From the NCBI GenBank assembly GCA_949451265.1, contig CASTQR010000068.1, forward strand, positions 1 to 7,964: a DNA stretch of 7,964 bases. Reading direction: 5' to 3'. This DNA is from an uncultured Eubacteriales bacterium (GTDB lineage: Bacteria > Bacillota_A > Clostridia > Oscillospirales > Oscillospiraceae). A program made the translations under genes and the position numbers. The notes under the pieces are model-generated. The model was not told the DNA's origin. It made no database searches and worked only from the letters and a program-made list of their open reading frames with translations. Shown one piece after another: positions 5,505 through 7,964 of this stretch; the first letter of the stretch is position 1, and each line of letters begins with the position of its first letter.

Positions 5505-7430
5505 TTACAGATCCTCCAATTCGTCCAGCCACAGCTTTGCCACCGCGTCGCTGGGCATTCTCCAATCCCCCCGGGGGGACAGCGCCACCGAGCCCACCTT
5601 GGGCCCGTCGGGGAGGCAGGAGCGCTTGAACTGCTGGGAGAAGAAGCGGCGGTAGAAGTTTTTCAGCCACTTCAACAGCGTCTCCTTGTCATACCGCCCC
5701 TCAAAGGCATGGCTGGCAAGGCGGAACACTTTACGGGGCCGGAAGCCCCAGCGGATGGCATAGTACAGATAGAAGTCGTGGAGCTCGTAGGGGCCCACCA
5801 GATCCTCCGTCTTTTGGGCGATCTCCCCGTCTCTGGGGGGAAGGAGTTCCGGGGACACGGGGGTGTCCAGGATGTCCCGGAGGACTTCCCCGGCCCGGCC
5901 CCCCAGCCGCTCCGCCTCCCAGGCCACCAGGTGGCGCACCAGGGTCTTGGGGATGGAGGCGTTGACGGAGTACATGGACATATGATCCCCGTTGTAGGTG
6001 GCCCAGCCCAGGGCCAGCTCGGACAGATCCCCGGTGCCGATGACCAGCCCGCCCCGCTGGTTGGCCAGATCCATCAGGACTTGCGTGCGCTCCCGGGCCT
6101 GGGCGTTTTCAAAGGTGACGCTGTGGTCGTCCATGGACTGGCCGATGTCGGCGAAGTGCCGCTCTACCGCCGCGCTGATGTTCACCTCCCGGAAGTCCGC
6201 CCCCAGCTCCTGGGCCAAAACCTCGGCGTTGGAGCGGGTTCGGCGTGTGGTGCCGAAGCAGGGCATGGTGACCGCCAGAATCCCCTTCCGGTCCCGGCCC
6301 AGCATATCAAAGGCCTTGGCGGTAATCAGGATGGCCAGGGTGGAGTCCAGCCCGCCGCTCAGCCCCACCACGGCGCAGGAGGAATTGGTGTGCTCCAGGC
6401 GTTTTTTCAGGCCCAGAGCGGCGATCTTGAGAATTTCCTCGCACCGCTCCGCCCGATCCCCAGCGTCCGCCGGGATAAAGGGGGTGGGAGAGCTGGGGCG
6501 GGTGAGGGGCGTGTCGGAAAGGGTGATTTCCGCCTCATCCCAATACAGCTTTTCGGCCTCATTGATAACAGGGAACGGGGTAAGCCGCCGCCGCTCATAG
6601 GCCAAACGCTGTACGTCGATTTCACTGATAATCAGCCCGGTTTCAAACCGATGCTCCGCCAGCAGCGCCCCATTCTCGGCAATCATATTGTGGCCCGCGA
6701 ACACCAGGTCTGTAGTGGATTCGCCTTCCCCGGCGTCCGCGTAGACATAGCCGCAGCACAGACGGGCGGACTGGCTTACCACCAGCTGACGGCGGTAGGC
6801 CGGCTTACCGGCCAATTCGTTAGATGCGGACAGGTTCAGGATCAGCGTGGCCCCGGCCTCCGCCAGACGGCGGGAGGGCGGATCGGCAGCCCACAGATCC
6901 TCGCAGATTTCCACGCCAATAGTCAAATCCGGCATATTCGGAAAGCGGATCAGGGCCTGCCCGACAGCGCCGTAATTGCCGAAGGACAGCACACCGTCAC
7001 GGGGAGTTAGAGTTTCATCCCAGCCTCCATCGCAGGGGTGGAACCAGCGCGCTTCGTAAAACTCCCCATAGTTGGGCAGGTAAGTTTTTGGAACAATAGC
7101 CAGAATCGATCCACTCTGAATGACCACAGCACAGTTAAAGAGCTTGCCGCCCGCCCGCACCGGCATACCCACGGCGGCCAGCAGTTCCAGCTCCCCCGTC
7201 TCCTCCAGAATCCGCCCCAGGGCCCGCTCCGCCCCGTCCAGCAGGGCGGGCTGCAAAAACAGGTCGCCGCAGGTGTACCCGGTGACACACAGCTCCGGCA
7301 GGGCCAAGACCTTTACACCCCGCGCCGCCGCTTCCTTTATCAGCGCGATGATCTGCCCCGCGTTGTAATCGCAGTCCGCCACCCGGATCTTCGGCGTCCC
7401 CGCCGCAACCTTTACAAAGCCATCTCTCAT
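5505..7430 (-). CDS. nadE: Glutamine-dependent NAD+ synthetase (641 aa)
   Basis: The enzyme makes NAD+ from nicotinic acid adenine dinucleotide with ATP, taking ammonia from glutamine, as the last step of both de novo and salvage NAD synthesis in the cytoplasm. The N-terminal nitrilase-type glutaminase domain (about 5-290) has its triad: E46 in LPELCVTGY, K115 in PKTYLPNYGEFYEARWF, and C176 in EICEDLW. A linker leads to the C-terminal ATP-pyrophosphatase domain with the P-loop SGGLDST (358-364) and GTGDLSELALGWATYNGDH (465-483). The length suits the two-domain class. The ATG at 7430 has AAGGAGG (7439-7445) at 8 nt. A promoter lies at 7464-7492. The gene stands alone, divergent from an integrase remnant, and its stop is followed immediately by a palindromic repeat. 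The CHR transporters downstream share the strand but have no obvious metabolic link. Confidence 0.98.
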   Translation of the reverse strand: MRDGFVKVAAGTPKIRVADCDYNAGQIIALIKEAAARGVKVLALPELCVTGYTCGDLFLQPALLDGAERALGRILEETGELELLAAVGMPVRAGGKLFNCAVVIQSGSILAIVPKTYLPNYGEFYEARWFHPCDGGWDETLTPRDGVLSFGNYGAVGQALIRFPNMPDLTIGVEICEDLWAADPPSRRLAEAGATLILNLSASNELAGKPAYRRQLVVSQSARLCCGYVYADAGEGESTTDLVFAGHNMIAENGALLAEHRFETGLIISEIDVQRLAYERRRLTPFPVINEAEKLYWDEAEITLSDTPLTRPSSPTPFIPADAGDRAERCEEILKIAALGLKKRLEHTNSSCAVVGLSGGLDSTLAILITAKAFDMLGRDRKGILAVTMPCFGTTRRTRSNAEVLAQELGADFREVNISAAVERHFADIGQSMDDHSVTFENAQARERTQVLMDLANQRGGLVIGTGDLSELALGWATYNGDHMSMYSVNASIPKTLVRHLVAWEAERLGGRAGEVLRDILDTPVSPELLPPRDGEIAQKTEDLVGPYELHDFYLYYAIRWGFRPRKVFRLASHAFEGRYDKETLLKWLKNFYRRFFSQQFKRSCLPDGPKVGSVALSPRGDWRMPSDAVAKLWLDELEDL

Positions 7431-7455
7431 CCGTCCGGCCTCCTTGAATTTGTAG

Positions 7456-7964
7456 TCGGCGGTATTTTACCCCAAAACCGCAAAAAAAGCAACGGGGACG
7501 CTCCACAAAACTCCCGCGTGGCTGGATTTTTGGTATCAGAACTATTCCAAACCAAAGTTTCGCCCCAAATCGCAGCTCGACTATGAAAACAGCATTTACC
7601 GGCATATCATCCCTGCGTTGGGTAAGATTCTGCTGGTAGAACTGACAGCCAATGATCTCCAGCAATTCTACGCCCAGATGAAAAAAAGCGGGCGGCTAAA
7701 CCGCACGGGAACCTATGGCGAGGGCCTCTCCGACCGCATGGTGCGGGCCTGCCACACCCGGTGCCTCACAGCGTTGGATCGCGCCGTACTGGACGGGCTT
7801 ATCCGTCTCAATCCCGCCGCCGACTGTAAACTGTCGCCTCAAAATACCAAGGAGATGCAGCTCCTGTCTCGGAAAGAAATGCAGAGATTTCTGATCCAGG
7901 CGAAGGAGGAAACATCACTTGACAAGGGCATACAGGGAAAAGAAGCAAAAAAAGTGCTACCAAC
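7456..7964 (+). pseudogene. Tyrosine recombinase (phage/transposon integrase) remnant, 5'-truncated, open at the window end
   Basis: The frame open from 7456 reads an integrase N-terminal SAM-like DNA-binding domain: AWLDFWYQNYSKPKFRPKS from 7516, then YENSIYRHIIPALGK, LTANDLQQFYAQMKKSGR, a helix ending LDRAVLDGLIRLNPAADCKL, and LLSRKEMQRFLIQAKEE ending near 7912. Family members normally have about 50 more residues before this point. Here the upstream codons instead coincide with the nadE promoter, and no ATG, GTG or TTG occurs before an internal TTG at 7618 and ATG at 7678. The last in-frame stretch (7913-7964) no longer looks like the expected start of the catalytic domain, so a second disruption is possible. 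The catalytic R, H, R, H and Y residues would lie beyond the window. It is the only plus-strand coding sequence and is less GC-rich than its neighbours, which suggests transfer. Confidence 0.75.
7464..7492 (-). promoter_or_regulatory. Probable nadE promoter
   Basis: On the minus strand TAAAAT (7464-7469) is a good -10, with TTGCTT (7487-7492) exactly 17 bp upstream as a weak -35 (TTG matches, the rest does not). The start would fall near 7457, leaving a leader of about 26 nt that holds the AAGGAGG site. The promoter overlaps the first codons of the open frame that continues into the integrase remnant on the other strand, so that frame's beginning is not native integrase sequence. No NAD-repressor site was recognised. 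Confidence 0.6.

Noticed and set aside
6493..6509. A 17-base exact match inside nadE to the tail of repeat copy A (5371-5387), suggesting a repeat inserted in the gene.
   Set aside because: The encoded residues (PLTRPSSPTPF, about 308-318) fit the normal interdomain linker of NadE in length and pattern, and neither flanking hairpin is present. The match is probably chance in G-rich sequence.
5319..7010. A 563-codon plus-strand open frame opposite nadE.
   Set aside because: nadE on the other strand has full catalytic motifs. The plus frame is low-complexity and begins inside the intergenic repeats.
7919..7924. A perfect TTGACA near the right edge as a promoter -35.
   Set aside because: No -10-like hexamer occurs at 16-18 bp spacing before the window ends.

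Overview
The window looks like chromosome from a GC-rich Firmicute. Strong AGGAGG-type ribosome binding sites, a Bacillus-type LexA box, a split two-gene CHR transporter and palindromic intergenic repeats together point to a gut-type Clostridium, perhaps Oscillospiraceae (Flavonifractor/Oscillibacter-like). That placement is inference and was not tested by search. Every intact gene is on the minus strand, so the biological order runs from the right end of the window to the left.

Right end (7431-7964): a plus-strand remnant of a tyrosine recombinase (integrase) without a usable start codon lies head-to-head with the NAD+ synthetase gene, and the open frame runs into that gene's promoter. Next, 5505-7430 encodes the two-domain glutamine-dependent NAD+ synthetase NadE (641 aa). 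The 200 bp after it (5305-5504) hold no gene but two inverted copies of a modular palindromic repeat. Then come two translationally coupled half-size CHR (chromate-type) transporter genes (5304-4124), closed by a strong 13-bp-stem terminator (4083-4118).

A separate unit starts with a near-consensus promoter (TTGACA, 17 bp, TAAAAT) whose spacer carries a good LexA/DinR (SOS) box. It reads uvrB (4000-2030), then a YbaK-type Cys-tRNA(Pro) deacylase, an MmcQ/YjbR-family protein and a small membrane protein of unknown function, with gaps of only 48, 12 and 27 bases. uvrA follows with its own promoter (TTGACA, 17 bp, TATGCT), and only its first 196 codons are inside the window. UvrA and UvrB together find and verify bulky DNA damage for nucleotide excision repair. 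Here their usual neighbourhood is kept but split by three unrelated small genes.

Most of the window is housekeeping sequence. The parts that merit attention are the SOS-box promoter of uvrB, the split uvrB/uvrA arrangement, the inverted repeat pair beside nadE, and the integrase scar at the right edge. I found no RNA genes, CRISPR array or convincing novel defence or biosynthetic system.
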